Shown here piece after piece: positions 53,474 through 62,380 of a stretch of DNA of 64,000 nt; within the stretch, counting starts at the first letter, position 1, and each line of letters begins with the position of its first letter. The position numbers and the translations under genes were made by a program. The DNA is from Kitasatospora sp. SolWspMP-SS2h (GTDB taxonomy: Bacteria > Actinomycetota > Actinomycetes > Streptomycetales > Streptomycetaceae): assembly GCF_003259315.1 (NCBI RefSeq), contig NZ_QLLT01000018.1, positions 124,001 to 188,000 of the forward strand. Direction: 5' to 3'. Under the pieces are notes generated by a model. It was not told the DNA's origin. It was given only the letters and a program-made list of their open reading frames with translations, and searched no databases.

Positions 53474-54271
53474 GTGCGCGCTTCATTGATCCAACTCGCC
53501 GTGTCGGACGCCGAGCCGCCCGCCGAGCGGCGGGCCAGGGCGGCGGCGCTGGTCCGCGCCCAGGACGGCGCCGACCTGGTGGTGCTGCCCGAGCTGTGGC
53601 CGGTCGGCGGCTTCGCGTACGACGCCTGGCCGACGGGCGCCGAACCGCTGGACGGGCCCACCGCCGAGGCGATGTCCGCCGCCGCGAAGGCCGTCGGCTG
53701 CTGGCTGCACGCCGGATCGATCGTCGAACGGGACCCGGACGGCCCGATCTACAACACCTCGCTGCTGTTCGCCCCCGACGGCGAACTCGTCCGCACCTAC
53801 CGCAAGATCCACCGCTTCGGCTTCGACCGCGGCGAGGCCGTCGTGATGGGCGCCGGGCAGGAGATCGTCACCGCCGACACCGGCTTCGCCGCGCTGGGCC
53901 TGGCCACCTGCTACGACCTGCGCTTCCCCGAGCTGTTCCGGGCCCTGCTGGACGCCGGCGCCGAACTGCTGGTGGTCCCCGCCGCCTGGCCGGCCCGGCG
54001 CGCCGAGCACTGGAACCTGCTGGCCCGCGCCCGGGCGGTCGAGGAGCAGTCCTTCGTGCTCGCCTGCAACACCGCCGGCACCCACGGCGGGGTCGAGCAG
54101 GCCGGCCGCAGCATCGTGGTCGACCCCTGGGGCCGGGTGCTGGCCGAGGCCGGGCCGGACGAGCAGGTGCTCACCGTCGACTTCGACCCCGCCCTGGTCG
54201 CCGAGTGCCGCGCCGACTTCCCGGTCCACCGGGACCGGCTGCTCGGCATCCCCGCCCCCGTGCAGCGCTGA
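53474..54271 (+). CDS. Carbon-nitrogen hydrolase (nitrilase superfamily)
   Basis: This 265-residue hydrolase has the Glu-Lys-Cys triad in LPELWPVGGF, YRKIHRFGFDRG and LATCYDLRFPELFRAL. It belongs to the omega-amidase/Nit2-like branch and probably hydrolyses an amide of a small dicarboxylate or a deaminated metabolite. The start is a choice between the GTG at 53474 (used here, weak GGTGG site) and an in-frame GTG at 53459, which follows a TAGGAC near-match by seven bases and could be leaderless. It diverges from the mycothiol enzyme gene. Confidence 0.85.
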   Translation: MRASLIQLAVSDAEPPAERRARAAALVRAQDGADLVVLPELWPVGGFAYDAWPTGAEPLDGPTAEAMSAAAKAVGCWLHAGSIVERDPDGPIYNTSLLFAPDGELVRTYRKIHRFGFDRGEAVVMGAGQEIVTADTGFAALGLATCYDLRFPELFRALLDAGAELLVVPAAWPARRAEHWNLLARARAVEEQSFVLACNTAGTHGGVEQAGRSIVVDPWGRVLAEAGPDEQVLTVDFDPALVAECRADFPVHRDRLLGIPAPVQR

Positions 54272-54308
54272 CGCCGACCCGCCCGCGTGCAGCGCTGACG
54301 CCGACCCG
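54259..54308. repeat. Tandem duplication across the nitrilase stop codon
   Basis: The 23-bp word beginning CGTGCAGCGCTGACGCC occurs at 54259-54281 and again at 54286-54308 (period 27). The first copy contains the stop codon, so the duplication adds a second stop downstream and no coding sequence. Confidence 0.75.
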
Positions 54309-54443
54309 GTGCCGGTCCGCCGTCGAGGGGGGCGGATTTCTCCGTGCCCTTGGTCCGGATTGACCATTCCGGGGTACTCTGTGCGCGTTTTGTGTGCCGG
54401 ATTCCGGCCGCATGAGGGCGCGCGGCACGGAGAGGGGTCGGCC

Positions 54444-55340
54444 ATGACCGCTGCGGAAGCCGGGCGCGGGCGCGCCCTGATCCGGCGCAACAGCCTCCGC
54501 GAGCAGATCGCCGACGCCCTGCGCGACGAGATGATGGCCGGGCGGCTCCCGGCCGGGCGGAACTTCACCGTCAAGGAGATCGCCGAGGTCTACGGCGTCT
54601 CGGCGACCCCGGCCCGGGAGGCCCTGGTCGACCTCGCCGCCCAGGGCCTGCTGGTCAGCGAACCGCACCGCGGCTTCACCGTCCCCGAGTTCACCTGGCA
54701 CGACTTCCTGGAGATATTCGAGGCCCGCACCCTGCTCACCGACAACGCGCTGCGCCACCTGTCCGGCCGGCCGCACGGCTACGACTGGTCCCGGCTGGCC
54801 TCGCTGCGCCGCCGGGCCGACGCCGCCGCCCGGGCCGCCCGGGCCGGGCAGCTCGACGTCCTGGTCGGCTGCGACCTGCGGTTCTGGCAGGAGGCCGCCG
54901 GGGTGCTGTGCAACGACCGGATCGCCGACTACCTGGGCTGGCTGCGGATCCAGTCCTGGATGTTCGCCGCCCCGCACCTGCGGGCCGGCGGCGAGCTGGC
55001 CGGCGTCTGCTGGGACCGGCACGGCGAACTCGTCGACCGGATCGAGGCCCGGGACCGGCAGGGGGCACACCGGATCGTCAACGACTACAACCTGTTCACC
55101 GTCGAACTGCTGGCCCGGCGGCTCGACCAGCCGCTCGACGGCGTCACGGTGCTCCGGCTGCTGCGCGAACCGGTGGTCCCGGCCCCCGCCGCGACGGTCG
55201 AGCGGCCGCCCGGCACCGCCCCCCAACCGGCCTCCGCCGCCGTCGGGTTGGGCCGGGTGCCGATGCCCCGCTTCGTGCCGCCCGGCCGGTTCGCCCGGCC
55301 GTTCCGCCCGGGCAGCGGGGAGCCCGCCACGGGCCGGTAG
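54444..55340 (+). CDS. GntR-family (FadR/FCD) transcriptional regulator
   Basis: This 298-residue regulator has a GntR winged helix (20-90: NSLREQIADALRDEMMAGRL, VSATPAREALVDLAAQGLL). A helical FCD ligand domain (95-225) follows, with the metal-binding Asp and His of CDLRFWQEAA and DRHGELVDRIEARD. A Pro-rich tail of about 70 residues is unusual for the family. GAGAGGGG precedes the ATG. The regulated pathway is not apparent from neighbours. Confidence 0.88.
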   Translation: MTAAEAGRGRALIRRNSLREQIADALRDEMMAGRLPAGRNFTVKEIAEVYGVSATPAREALVDLAAQGLLVSEPHRGFTVPEFTWHDFLEIFEARTLLTDNALRHLSGRPHGYDWSRLASLRRRADAAARAARAGQLDVLVGCDLRFWQEAAGVLCNDRIADYLGWLRIQSWMFAAPHLRAGGELAGVCWDRHGELVDRIEARDRQGAHRIVNDYNLFTVELLARRLDQPLDGVTVLRLLREPVVPAPAATVERPPGTAPQPASAAVGLGRVPMPRFVPPGRFARPFRPGSGEPATGR

Positions 55341-55384
55341 GGTTGGGGCCCGTTGCCCCGCCACCCGAGAGGATGAGCCGGCCC

Positions 55385-56032
55385 ATGGCCTGCGACCTCT
55401 GGCTCGTCCCGCTCGTGGACGTGCTCTCCCACAGCCCCGAGAACCCGTTCCGCGAGGACCTCGACCGCTACGACGCCGTGCTCGCCCAGCACGGCCTGCC
55501 GCCGGTCCCGGTGCACCCGTACGTACCGGGCTTCTCCGGGGACGTCGAGGCGATAGCCGCGTTCGACTACGACTCGCTCCACTTCCTGCGCCGCGCCTAC
55601 CTGCTGGGGCTCACCGGGTTCGAGGTGACCCCGGTGGACGCGCTCGGCAGCGACTACGAGCAGCTGCTGGAGATGTTCGAGGCCACCGCCGAACAGTCGC
55701 ACCTGGTGTGGCACTTCGACCACGCCGGCGCCTACCTGCCGATGGAGTTCCAGACCCCGCTGGTCGCCGACGAACTCCTCGCCGCGGGCGGGCCGTTGGG
55801 CTCCTCCTACGGACTGCTGAGCGAACTCCAGGCGGTCGCACCGCTGTTGGGGATCGACCCGCTCGAACCCCCGGTGCCCACCCGCCCGCTCGGCCCCACC
55901 CAGCTGGAGCAGCCCTTCGGGCCGCCGATCGACGACTTCCACCCCTACGCGCGCGAACGGCACGCCTGGTCCGGCCTCTACGCGGCGGCCACCCGCAGCG
56001 TCACCCAGGGCTCGATGATCGTCTTCGCCTGA
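55385..56032 (+). CDS. Unrecognised 215-residue cytoplasmic protein
   Basis: This soluble protein is rich in aromatic and acidic residues. It opens MACDLWLVPLVDVLSHSPEN and has several short conserved-looking motifs (FREDLDRYDAVLAQHGLPPV, FDYDSLHFLRRAYLLGL, VWHFDHAGAYLPMEFQTPL). There is no signal peptide, membrane segment or known catalytic motif. The ATG at 55385 is preferred over one 12 bases earlier because GAGAGG sits immediately next to the earlier codon. The stretch of His, Asp and Glu in HFDHAGAYLPMEF could bind metal. It follows the GntR gene by 44 bp and may share its transcript. Confidence 0.6.
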   Translation: MACDLWLVPLVDVLSHSPENPFREDLDRYDAVLAQHGLPPVPVHPYVPGFSGDVEAIAAFDYDSLHFLRRAYLLGLTGFEVTPVDALGSDYEQLLEMFEATAEQSHLVWHFDHAGAYLPMEFQTPLVADELLAAGGPLGSSYGLLSELQAVAPLLGIDPLEPPVPTRPLGPTQLEQPFGPPIDDFHPYARERHAWSGLYAAATRSVTQGSMIVFA

Positions 56033-56094
56033 GCCCGCGTCCGCATCCGCGCTCCGGAACGGTACGGGGCCCGGGACGCGGCCCGGGGCCCGGC

Positions 56095-56880
56095 TCAGCG
56101 CAGCGGGCCCTCCGGGGGACGCTGGCGCGGCATGGTGGGCCGGGTGCCCGGCGGCGGCAGGACGCGAACCTGGGCGTTGGCGCCACCCTCGCTGCGGCCG
56201 CCCCAGGCGCCGGGGGCCTGGGTGGGGAGCCGGCTCATGCCGGCCCGGAACTCCAGCATCCACTCGGAGGTCTCGCTGCGGACCATGTCGGAGACGTCCT
56301 CGCAGAAGCGGCGCAGCACGCCCAGGCAGCGCTCGGCGGCCTCGCCCGCGGTGCCCTCGGTGGGGCCCAGGACCTCCCGGACGCACTCGGAGGCCCAGTC
56401 GAACTGGAAGGCCTCCAGGCGGCGCTGCAGGGCCTGCGAGGTGGAGACGTCGCGCATCCAGCCGGAGGTGAGGCCGAAGGCGCGGTCGGCCAGTAGCGCG
56501 GCGGCGGCCAGGGCGAGGCCGGTGTAGCCCCACTCCACGGCGTGCGGGAGCTCGCCGGTCAGCGAGACCAGCGGGGCGGTGACGCCGCCGACCGCGAACA
56601 CCGTGGCGGAGAAGCGCAGCAGGCGGGCCCAGCGGCGCTTCCAGACCCGGTCCCGGCGGTACCAGTCGATGGCCTCGACGGCGCGCTCCTCCGACCAGCG
56701 GTAGAGCTCCTCCAGGCGCTCGGCGGGCTCGCCCCAGTCGCCGAGCGGGAACTGGCGCGCGCTCAGGTCGGCCCGGCGGCGGGTGGGGGTCCGTCCGCCG
56801 GAACCCGGGACGGACTGGTCGTCGTCGGCGACCTCTTTGCCCCAGGGGCTCTCCTCGGGCTGCATTTCCGGCTGGCTCAC
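56095..56880 (-). CDS. SLATT-domain two-helix membrane protein
   Basis: This 261-residue protein has a disordered N-terminus and a SLATT-type core. A basic amphipathic region (WYRRDRVWKRRWARLLRF) is followed by two close transmembrane helices (FSATVFAVGGVTAPLVSL and GYTGLALAAAALLADRAFG). A helix then begins SGWMRDVSTSQALQRRLE, and a Pro/Arg tail ends the protein. SLATT proteins are membrane effectors in nucleotide-signalled defence or stress systems, but stand-alone chromosomal copies like this one also occur. No nucleotide-generating partner is adjacent. GGGAG precedes the GTG at 56880. It is convergent with the unrecognised gene at 55385. Confidence 0.7.
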   Translation of the reverse strand: MSQPEMQPEESPWGKEVADDDQSVPGSGGRTPTRRRADLSARQFPLGDWGEPAERLEELYRWSEERAVEAIDWYRRDRVWKRRWARLLRFSATVFAVGGVTAPLVSLTGELPHAVEWGYTGLALAAAALLADRAFGLTSGWMRDVSTSQALQRRLEAFQFDWASECVREVLGPTEGTAGEAAERCLGVLRRFCEDVSDMVRSETSEWMLEFRAGMSRLPTQAPGAWGGRSEGGANAQVRVLPPPGTRPTMPRQRPPEGPLR

Positions 56881-57386
56881 CTGTGGCGCTCCCTGTGGCG
56901 GGGTGACTACGGAGGCCCGGCGGGCACCGGGACTGGCGGGACGGGCGGGACGGGACCCGAACGGCCCGGAGCTCGGGCCGTCGGCGCGCGGAACCGGTGG
57001 TTCGTTGCGTGGCGGTGCGGACCCGTGGCGCCGCGCGCGGGTCTGGGAACCGCCCATGGTGCCGTGCCCGGCGGTGCGGCCGGATCCTGGTCCAACAGCA
57101 CTTCTTACCGCCAAATGGCTGACCGTGGGGGCGCTTCCGCAGTGATCGTTATGTGATTTCACCTCCGGAAGGCGAGGTGGGAGGGTTGCGGCGGGCGGCC
57201 GGATTTCACCCGTCCGAGCGAGGCGGGCCGGGGTCGCCGGTGTGACGGACCGGCTACCCGGAGCGGCTGCCCGGAGCGGCTCTCGTGCGTTCCCACGAAT
57301 CACCGGGCGTCGACCGGTCCGGCACCTGGAGCTTCCGCCGGAGCCGCCGACGGGACGGAACCGGCCACCGACTAGGCTTGGCAGGC
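56881..57386. other. Intergenic region between the SLATT gene and purD
   Basis: This 506-bp gap has no gene I can support. It is the divergent control region of the two genes. It holds a 6-bp inverted repeat (CACCTC/GAGGTG, 57160-57179), a TAGGCT hexamer for purD at 57373-57378 and otherwise GC-rich sequence with an A+T-richer patch around 57095-57165. Confidence 0.6.
57373..57378 (+). promoter_or_regulatory. -10 hexamer of a leaderless purD transcript
   Basis: TAGGCT ends eight bases before the GTG at 57387, and the intervening bases contain no clear ribosome site. The -35 position is weak. Confidence 0.5.
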
Positions 57387-58631
57387 GTGAAGGTCCTCGT
57401 CATCGGAACCGGCGCCCGCGAACACGCCCTGTGCCGCTCACTGTCCCAAGACCCGGCTGTCTCCGAGCTGCACTGCGCCCCGGGCAACGCCGGGATCGCG
57501 CGGGTCGCCGCGGTGCACCCGGTCGACCAGCTGGACGGCGCCGCGGTCACCGCGCTCGCCCGGGAGCTGGGCGCCGACCTGGTGGTCGTCGGCCCGGAGG
57601 CACCGCTGGTGGCCGGCGTCGCCGAGCCGCTGCGGGCGGCCGGCATCCCGGTGTTCGGCCCCGGCCGGGAGGCCGCCCGGCTGGAGGGCTCCAAGGCGTT
57701 CGCCAAGGACGTGATGGCCGCGGCCGGCGTCCCCACCGCGCGCTCCTACGTCTGCACCACCCCGGAGGAGGCCGCCGCGGCGCTCGACGCCTTCGGCGCC
57801 CCGTACGTGGTGAAGGACGACGGCCTGGCGGCCGGCAAGGGCGTCGTGGTCACCGAGGACCGCGCCGCCGCGCTGGAGCACGCCGCGGCCTGCGACCGGG
57901 TCGTCATCGAGGAGTACCTGGACGGCCCCGAGGTGTCGCTGTTCGCGATCACCGACGGCACCACGGTGCTCCCGCTGGTCCCCGCGCAGGACTTCAAGCG
58001 CGCGCTGGACGGCGACCGGGGCCCCAACACCGGCGGCATGGGCGCCTACTCGCCGCTGCCGTGGGCCCCCGAGGGCCTGGTCCAGGAGGTGCTGGACACC
58101 GTCCTGCAGCCCACCGTGGACGCGCTGCGCCACCGCGGCACCCCGTTCTCCGGCCTGCTGTACGCGGGCCTGGCGCTGACCTCGCGCGGCACCCGGGTGA
58201 TCGAGTTCAACGCCCGCTTCGGCGACCCGGAGACCCAGGTCGTGCTGGCCCGGCTGCGCACCCCGCTGGCCGGCGTGCTGCTCGCCGCCGCCAACGGCAC
58301 GCTCGGCGAGCTGGAGCCGCTGCGCTGGTCCGAGGAGGCCGCGGTCACCGTGGTGATGGCCTCCGAGGGCTACCCGGCCAGCCCGCGCACCGGCGACGCG
58401 ATCGAGGGCCTGGCCGCGGCGGAGGCCGGCGGCGACGCGTTCGTGCTGCACGCCGGCACCAGGTCCGGCCCGGCCGGCGAGGTGCTGACCGCGGGCGGCC
58501 GGGTGCTGTCGGTGACCGCCGTCGGCGCGGACCTCGCCGAGGCCCGGGCCAAGGCGTACGCGGGCGTCGCCGAGATCTCCTTCAAGGGCGCCCAGCACCG
58601 CACCGACATCGCCGCCGAGGCCGCCCGGTAG
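57387..58631 (+). CDS. purD: Phosphoribosylamine-glycine ligase (GARS)
   Basis: This ATP-grasp enzyme performs the second step of de novo purine synthesis and has 414 residues. The N-terminal [20 protein letters not shown] is the family signature, the ATP-grasp centre contains [19 protein letters not shown], and the GARS motif [13 protein letters not shown] is complete. [20 protein letters not shown] marks the metal-binding end of the active site. purC lies 3.7 kb downstream with two unrelated genes between. Confidence 0.97.
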   Translation: MKVLVIGTGAREHALCRSLSQDPAVSELHCAPGNAGIARVAAVHPVDQLDGAAVTALARELGADLVVVGPEAPLVAGVAEPLRAAGIPVFGPGREAARLEGSKAFAKDVMAAAGVPTARSYVCTTPEEAAAALDAFGAPYVVKDDGLAAGKGVVVTEDRAAALEHAAACDRVVIEEYLDGPEVSLFAITDGTTVLPLVPAQDFKRALDGDRGPNTGGMGAYSPLPWAPEGLVQEVLDTVLQPTVDALRHRGTPFSGLLYAGLALTSRGTRVIEFNARFGDPETQVVLARLRTPLAGVLLAAANGTLGELEPLRWSEEAAVTVVMASEGYPASPRTGDAIEGLAAAEAGGDAFVLHAGTRSGPAGEVLTAGGRVLSVTAVGADLAEARAKAYAGVAEISFKGAQHRTDIAAEAAR

Positions 58632-59118
58632 CCGCCCAGTGTCCGTTCGGCCGCCGCCCGGCGGCCATCCCGGCAGCCGCCCGGCGGCCGGACACCCGCC
58701 CGCGGGGCGCTGCGCCCGGACCGACCCGTCCGGACGCAGCGCCCCGCGGCGTTTCCCGAGGTCGTCGCGGTCAGCGCCGTGTCCGGAAAACCAGCCCTTC
58801 GGGTGATGGCGCGGGCATCCTGCTGACGGGGCGCGAGCGCGGGCCTTAGGGTGCGCTGCATCGCGCCGGGGCGGGGGCACCGGCGCGGACGCGGCTCGTC
58901 GCGCCGACGCGCCGGGGGGATGCTGGGGGCGGTGGCGCGTCCCGACACGGTGTCACCAGGACGGGTGGAATCGCCGGACTTCCGGAACACCCGCCGGCAC
59001 CGGGGCGTCGAGACTGGCAGGAGAGCGCCACGCGAGTCGCACCACCGGGTTCGGCATCCGCCGCTTCCCGTACCGGAATCGATCGAGTCGAGTCGGCTGC
59101 GAAGGGGGTGCCGCGGCG
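58632..59118. other. Intergenic region between purD and the M48-like gene
   Basis: This 487-bp gap contains the purD terminator at 58700-58749 and then about 370 bp without convincing coding signal on either strand. A GAAGGGGGTG ribosome site at its end serves the next gene. Confidence 0.6.
58700..58749 (+). terminator. Terminator after purD
   Basis: Arms 58700-58720 and 58729-58749 pair over 21 positions with one mismatch (core CCGCGGGGCGCTGCG) across an eight-base loop. Confidence 0.85.
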
Positions 59119-60618
59119 ATGGCTGCAGTGGACACCGCACGCGCACGAGCCCAGGCCGTCCTGCGTCTGCGCGGACGGGCCTTGGCCGCCGCCGCGCTGC
59201 CCGCCGCCTGCGCGGTGGTGCTGTTGGCCGGGCGGTTCACCGGACGGATAGGCGCCCCCGGGTCGCCGGACGCCCCGCTCTGGGACGGCATCCGCTGGGC
59301 GGTCTGCGCGGTCGCCGCGCTGACCCTGGCGCTGGCCGCGCTGGTCGCCGCGGCGCACCGCCGGGCCGTCCCACCGGTCACCCCCGCGGTGCCGCTGGCC
59401 CGGGCGGACGCCCCCGAGCTGTACCGGCTGATCGAGGAGCTCGCCGAGCGGCTGGACGTCCCGGCGCCCGCCGCGATCGCGCTCACCCCCGACTGCGACA
59501 GCTGGCTGGAGGAGCCGCACCCGGCCGGCCGGCCCGGCCGCGGCACCGGCCCCGCCGCACCGGTGCTGGTGATCGGCTCCCCCTTCCTGTGGTGGATGCG
59601 GGCCGCCGAACTGCGCGCCCTGCTGGCCCCCGTGGTGGCCGGCACCGCCGCGGCGGCCGACCCCGACATCGCCGCCGCCCGCCGCTGGCTGCGCACCCTG
59701 GACGCCGCGCTGGGCGAGCGCCGCCGCGGCCCCGCCGCCCTGACCGGCCCGATCGACCGCCGGCTGCTCGGCGCCTGCCGCGAGCACTCCGCCGAACTGG
59801 AGCACGCCGCGGCCGCCTGGGCCTCCGAGCGGGCCCGGGCCGTCGACTACGGGCCGCGGATCGCCGCCCAGGCCCAGGTCGGCCTGGCCTACGCGGGCTG
59901 GGACCGGCTGCTCACCCGGGTCGCGCTGCCCGCCTGGCGGCTCGGCCTGCACCCCGCGCACCTGAACGCCGGCGTGGTCTCCGCGCTCACCGAGCTCTCC
60001 CGCCGGGACCGGCTGGCCGACGACTACGGCAACCGGCTCGGCGACCGCCCCGCCTGCGACCTGCTGGAGGAGCCCGGCCCGGTCGACGCCCGGGTCTCCC
60101 GGCTGGCCGCCGAACTGCTGCACGAGGAGCCGGCCGACGGCTGGCAGCCGCTCGACTGGGAGGACTACCCGCGGCAGGTCGTCGACCGGGGCTGGCGCGC
60201 CCAGGCCGCCGCGCTCCAGGCCGCGCTCGGCGAGGACCGCCCGCAGACCGGCCCGGCGCTGGACAAGCTGCTGGCCCGGCTGGCCGCCGGCGAGGCCGAG
60301 GAACTGGCCGCCGCGCTGGCCGGCCAGGTGGCGCGCGCCGCCCGGGTCGCGCCCCCGCTGCCCCCCGTGCGCAGCGGCCGGGACCTGCTGGTCGAGCACC
60401 TGACCGCCACCGTCTGCTGCGCCGCGGTGGACGCGGGCACCGCCACCCCCGGCCTGGACTGGCTGGACGGGCCGGTCCTGGTCTGCCCGGCCGCACCCCG
60501 GGCGGAGCTGGCCCCCGCGGTGGCCCGCGCGGTCGAGGACGGGCAGGACGGTCCGCTGCGCGCCTGGCTGGAGCGGGCCGGTGTCCGACTGGAACGACCG
60601 GTCCGACTTTCGGGCTGA
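59119..60618 (+). CDS. M48-like membrane protein lacking the zinc motif
   Basis: This 499-residue protein has two N-terminal transmembrane helices (AAAALPAACAVVLLAGRFTG and AVCAVAALTLALAALVAAAH). A soluble region follows, arranged like HtpX/M48 peptidases: EELAERLDVPAPAAIALTPD and VLVIGSPFLWWMRAAELRAL precede LLAPVVAGTAAA. In true M48 enzymes that last position carries HExxH; here no His is present, so the protease activity should be lost. The remaining 300 residues are helical. I infer a pseudo-enzyme or scaffold and I am moderately sure of the relationship. GGGGGTG precedes the ATG. Confidence 0.6.
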   Translation: MAAVDTARARAQAVLRLRGRALAAAALPAACAVVLLAGRFTGRIGAPGSPDAPLWDGIRWAVCAVAALTLALAALVAAAHRRAVPPVTPAVPLARADAPELYRLIEELAERLDVPAPAAIALTPDCDSWLEEPHPAGRPGRGTGPAAPVLVIGSPFLWWMRAAELRALLAPVVAGTAAAADPDIAAARRWLRTLDAALGERRRGPAALTGPIDRRLLGACREHSAELEHAAAAWASERARAVDYGPRIAAQAQVGLAYAGWDRLLTRVALPAWRLGLHPAHLNAGVVSALTELSRRDRLADDYGNRLGDRPACDLLEEPGPVDARVSRLAAELLHEEPADGWQPLDWEDYPRQVVDRGWRAQAAALQAALGEDRPQTGPALDKLLARLAAGEAEELAAALAGQVARAARVAPPLPPVRSGRDLLVEHLTATVCCAAVDAGTATPGLDWLDGPVLVCPAAPRAELAPAVARAVEDGQDGPLRAWLERAGVRLERPVRLSG

Positions 60619-60781
60619 ACCGGGACGGTTCGGGAGTGTCCCGGGAAACCCGGTTTCATCCGTACCAATTGCTACGGTGGGGTGACGCTTCGCCGTCCAA
60701 CTGTGTTGTGCTGGTCCGCACGCACATCCGCATGGCAATTGCCAAACCCTCGGTGGATGGGCGAAGGGGTGGGGAGGGCGT

Positions 60782-62323
60782 GTGGGGACGGAATCCAACC
60801 GCCGGTGGGAGTCCGGCACGCTGGCGCACGGGGTGTCCGACCCGTTCGGGCAGGGCCCGCTGCCCTGGCTGCGCAGCCCCGACCACTACCTGGCCGACGG
60901 CGAGGGCGTGGTCCCCTGGTACGTGAGCGTGGACGCCCCCGGGCAGCGGCCGGTGGACGGCCCGGCCCGGCCCCGCCCGGCGGTCAGCGGCCCGCGCAAC
61001 GCGGACGACGTGCGCCGGCAGATCAAGGGCTTCGCCTCGGCGGGCACCGCGCGCCCCGGCGGCGCGGTGGACTTCCGGGTGACGGTCAACCCGCCGCAGG
61101 AGTTCCAGGTCGACGTCTACCGGATCGGCCACGACGCGGGGGACGGCGCCCGCCAGGTGTACTCCAGCCCGCTGATCTCCGGCCTGGCCCAGCCCGCGCC
61201 GATGGTCGCCGACCGCACCGTCTCCTGCCACCACTGGTGGCAGTCCTGGCGGCTGCAGGTCCCGGCCGACTGGCGCTCCGGCGCGTACGTCGCCGTGCTG
61301 ACCACCGCCGACGGCGGCCACCGCAGCCACATCCCGTTCACCGTACGGGACTTCGCCCCGGCCGACCTGCTGCTGGTGCTGCCCGACGTGACCTGGCAGG
61401 CGTACAACCTGTTCCCCGAGGACGGGCACCTGGGGGCCAGCCTCTACCACGCCTGGGACGGCGCCGGGCACCTGGTGGGGGAGGCCGAGGCGGCCGTCAC
61501 GGTCTCCTTCGACCGGCCGCACGCCGGGGCCGGGCTGCCGCTGCACGTCGGGCACGCCTACGACTTCATCCGCTGGGCCGAGCGCTACGGTTACGACCTG
61601 GGCTACGCCACCGCCACCGACCTGCACGCCGGACTGGTGGACGCCTCCCGCTACAAGGCGCTGGTCTTCCCCGGGCACGACGAGTACTGGTCGGAGCCGA
61701 TGCGGCGGGCCGCCGAGCGGGCCCGGGACGGCGGCACCTCGCTGGTCTTCCTGTCCGCGAACGCCGTGTACTGGCGGGTCGAGCTGTCGGCCGGGCCGAA
61801 CGGCGAACCGTCCCGGCTGCTGAACTGCCGCAAGCGCCAGCGGGTCGCCGCCGACCACCCCGCCGCCGGGGTGCCGGGCGCGGCGTCCGCGCTGTGGCGG
61901 GACGCCGGGGAGCCCGAGCAGCACCTGCTGGGCATCCAGTACGCGGGCAGCGTGCCCGCGCCGGTGCCGCTGGTGGCCCGCAACACCGGTCACTGGCTGT
62001 GGCAGGGCACCGGGCTGGCGGACGGCGACGAACTGCCCGACCTGGTCGCCGGGGAGGCCGACCGCTACTACCCGAAGGTCCCGCTGCCCGCCCACACCGA
62101 ACGCGTCCTGCTCGCCCACTCCCCGTACCGGGACGCCGCCGGGCGGGCCACCCACCAGGAGACCTCGCTGTACCGGGCGCCCAGCGGCGCGTACGTGTTC
62201 GCCGCCGGGACGTTCGCCTGGTCGCCCGCGCTGGACCGGCCCGGCCACACCGACGAGCGGATCCAGCGGGCCACCGCCAACCTGCTGGACCACCTCTGCA
62301 AGGAGGGGCGAACCGACTCCTGA
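60782..62323 (+). CDS. N,N-dimethylformamidase beta subunit-like protein
   Basis: This 513-residue protein matches the large (beta) subunit type of bacterial dimethylformamidase. An immunoglobulin-like domain (70-190: SAGTARPGGAVDFRVTVNPP, FQVDVYRIGHDAG) is followed by a glutamine-amidotransferase-like fold (DLLLVLPDVTWQAYNLFPED, ALVFPGHDEYWSEPMRRAAE) with a conserved His/Asp/Glu cluster. No small subunit gene is present, so activity on dimethylformamide is doubtful and the true substrate is unknown. There is no signal peptide. GGGGAGGG precedes the GTG. It lies directly upstream of purC. Confidence 0.8.
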   Translation: MGTESNRRWESGTLAHGVSDPFGQGPLPWLRSPDHYLADGEGVVPWYVSVDAPGQRPVDGPARPRPAVSGPRNADDVRRQIKGFASAGTARPGGAVDFRVTVNPPQEFQVDVYRIGHDAGDGARQVYSSPLISGLAQPAPMVADRTVSCHHWWQSWRLQVPADWRSGAYVAVLTTADGGHRSHIPFTVRDFAPADLLLVLPDVTWQAYNLFPEDGHLGASLYHAWDGAGHLVGEAEAAVTVSFDRPHAGAGLPLHVGHAYDFIRWAERYGYDLGYATATDLHAGLVDASRYKALVFPGHDEYWSEPMRRAAERARDGGTSLVFLSANAVYWRVELSAGPNGEPSRLLNCRKRQRVAADHPAAGVPGAASALWRDAGEPEQHLLGIQYAGSVPAPVPLVARNTGHWLWQGTGLADGDELPDLVAGEADRYYPKVPLPAHTERVLLAHSPYRDAAGRATHQETSLYRAPSGAYVFAAGTFAWSPALDRPGHTDERIQRATANLLDHLCKEGRTDS

Positions 62324-62380
62324 GCGCACCGGCGTGAAAGACTCGCCGCAGAGCCCCCCAGCTGTGAGGACTGACTGAGC

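Noticed and set aside
58370-59146. 258-codon minus-strand frame covering the gap after purD
   Set aside because: Its composition is Arg/Pro/Ser-rich, it overlaps purD, and it has no ribosome site or recognisable motif.
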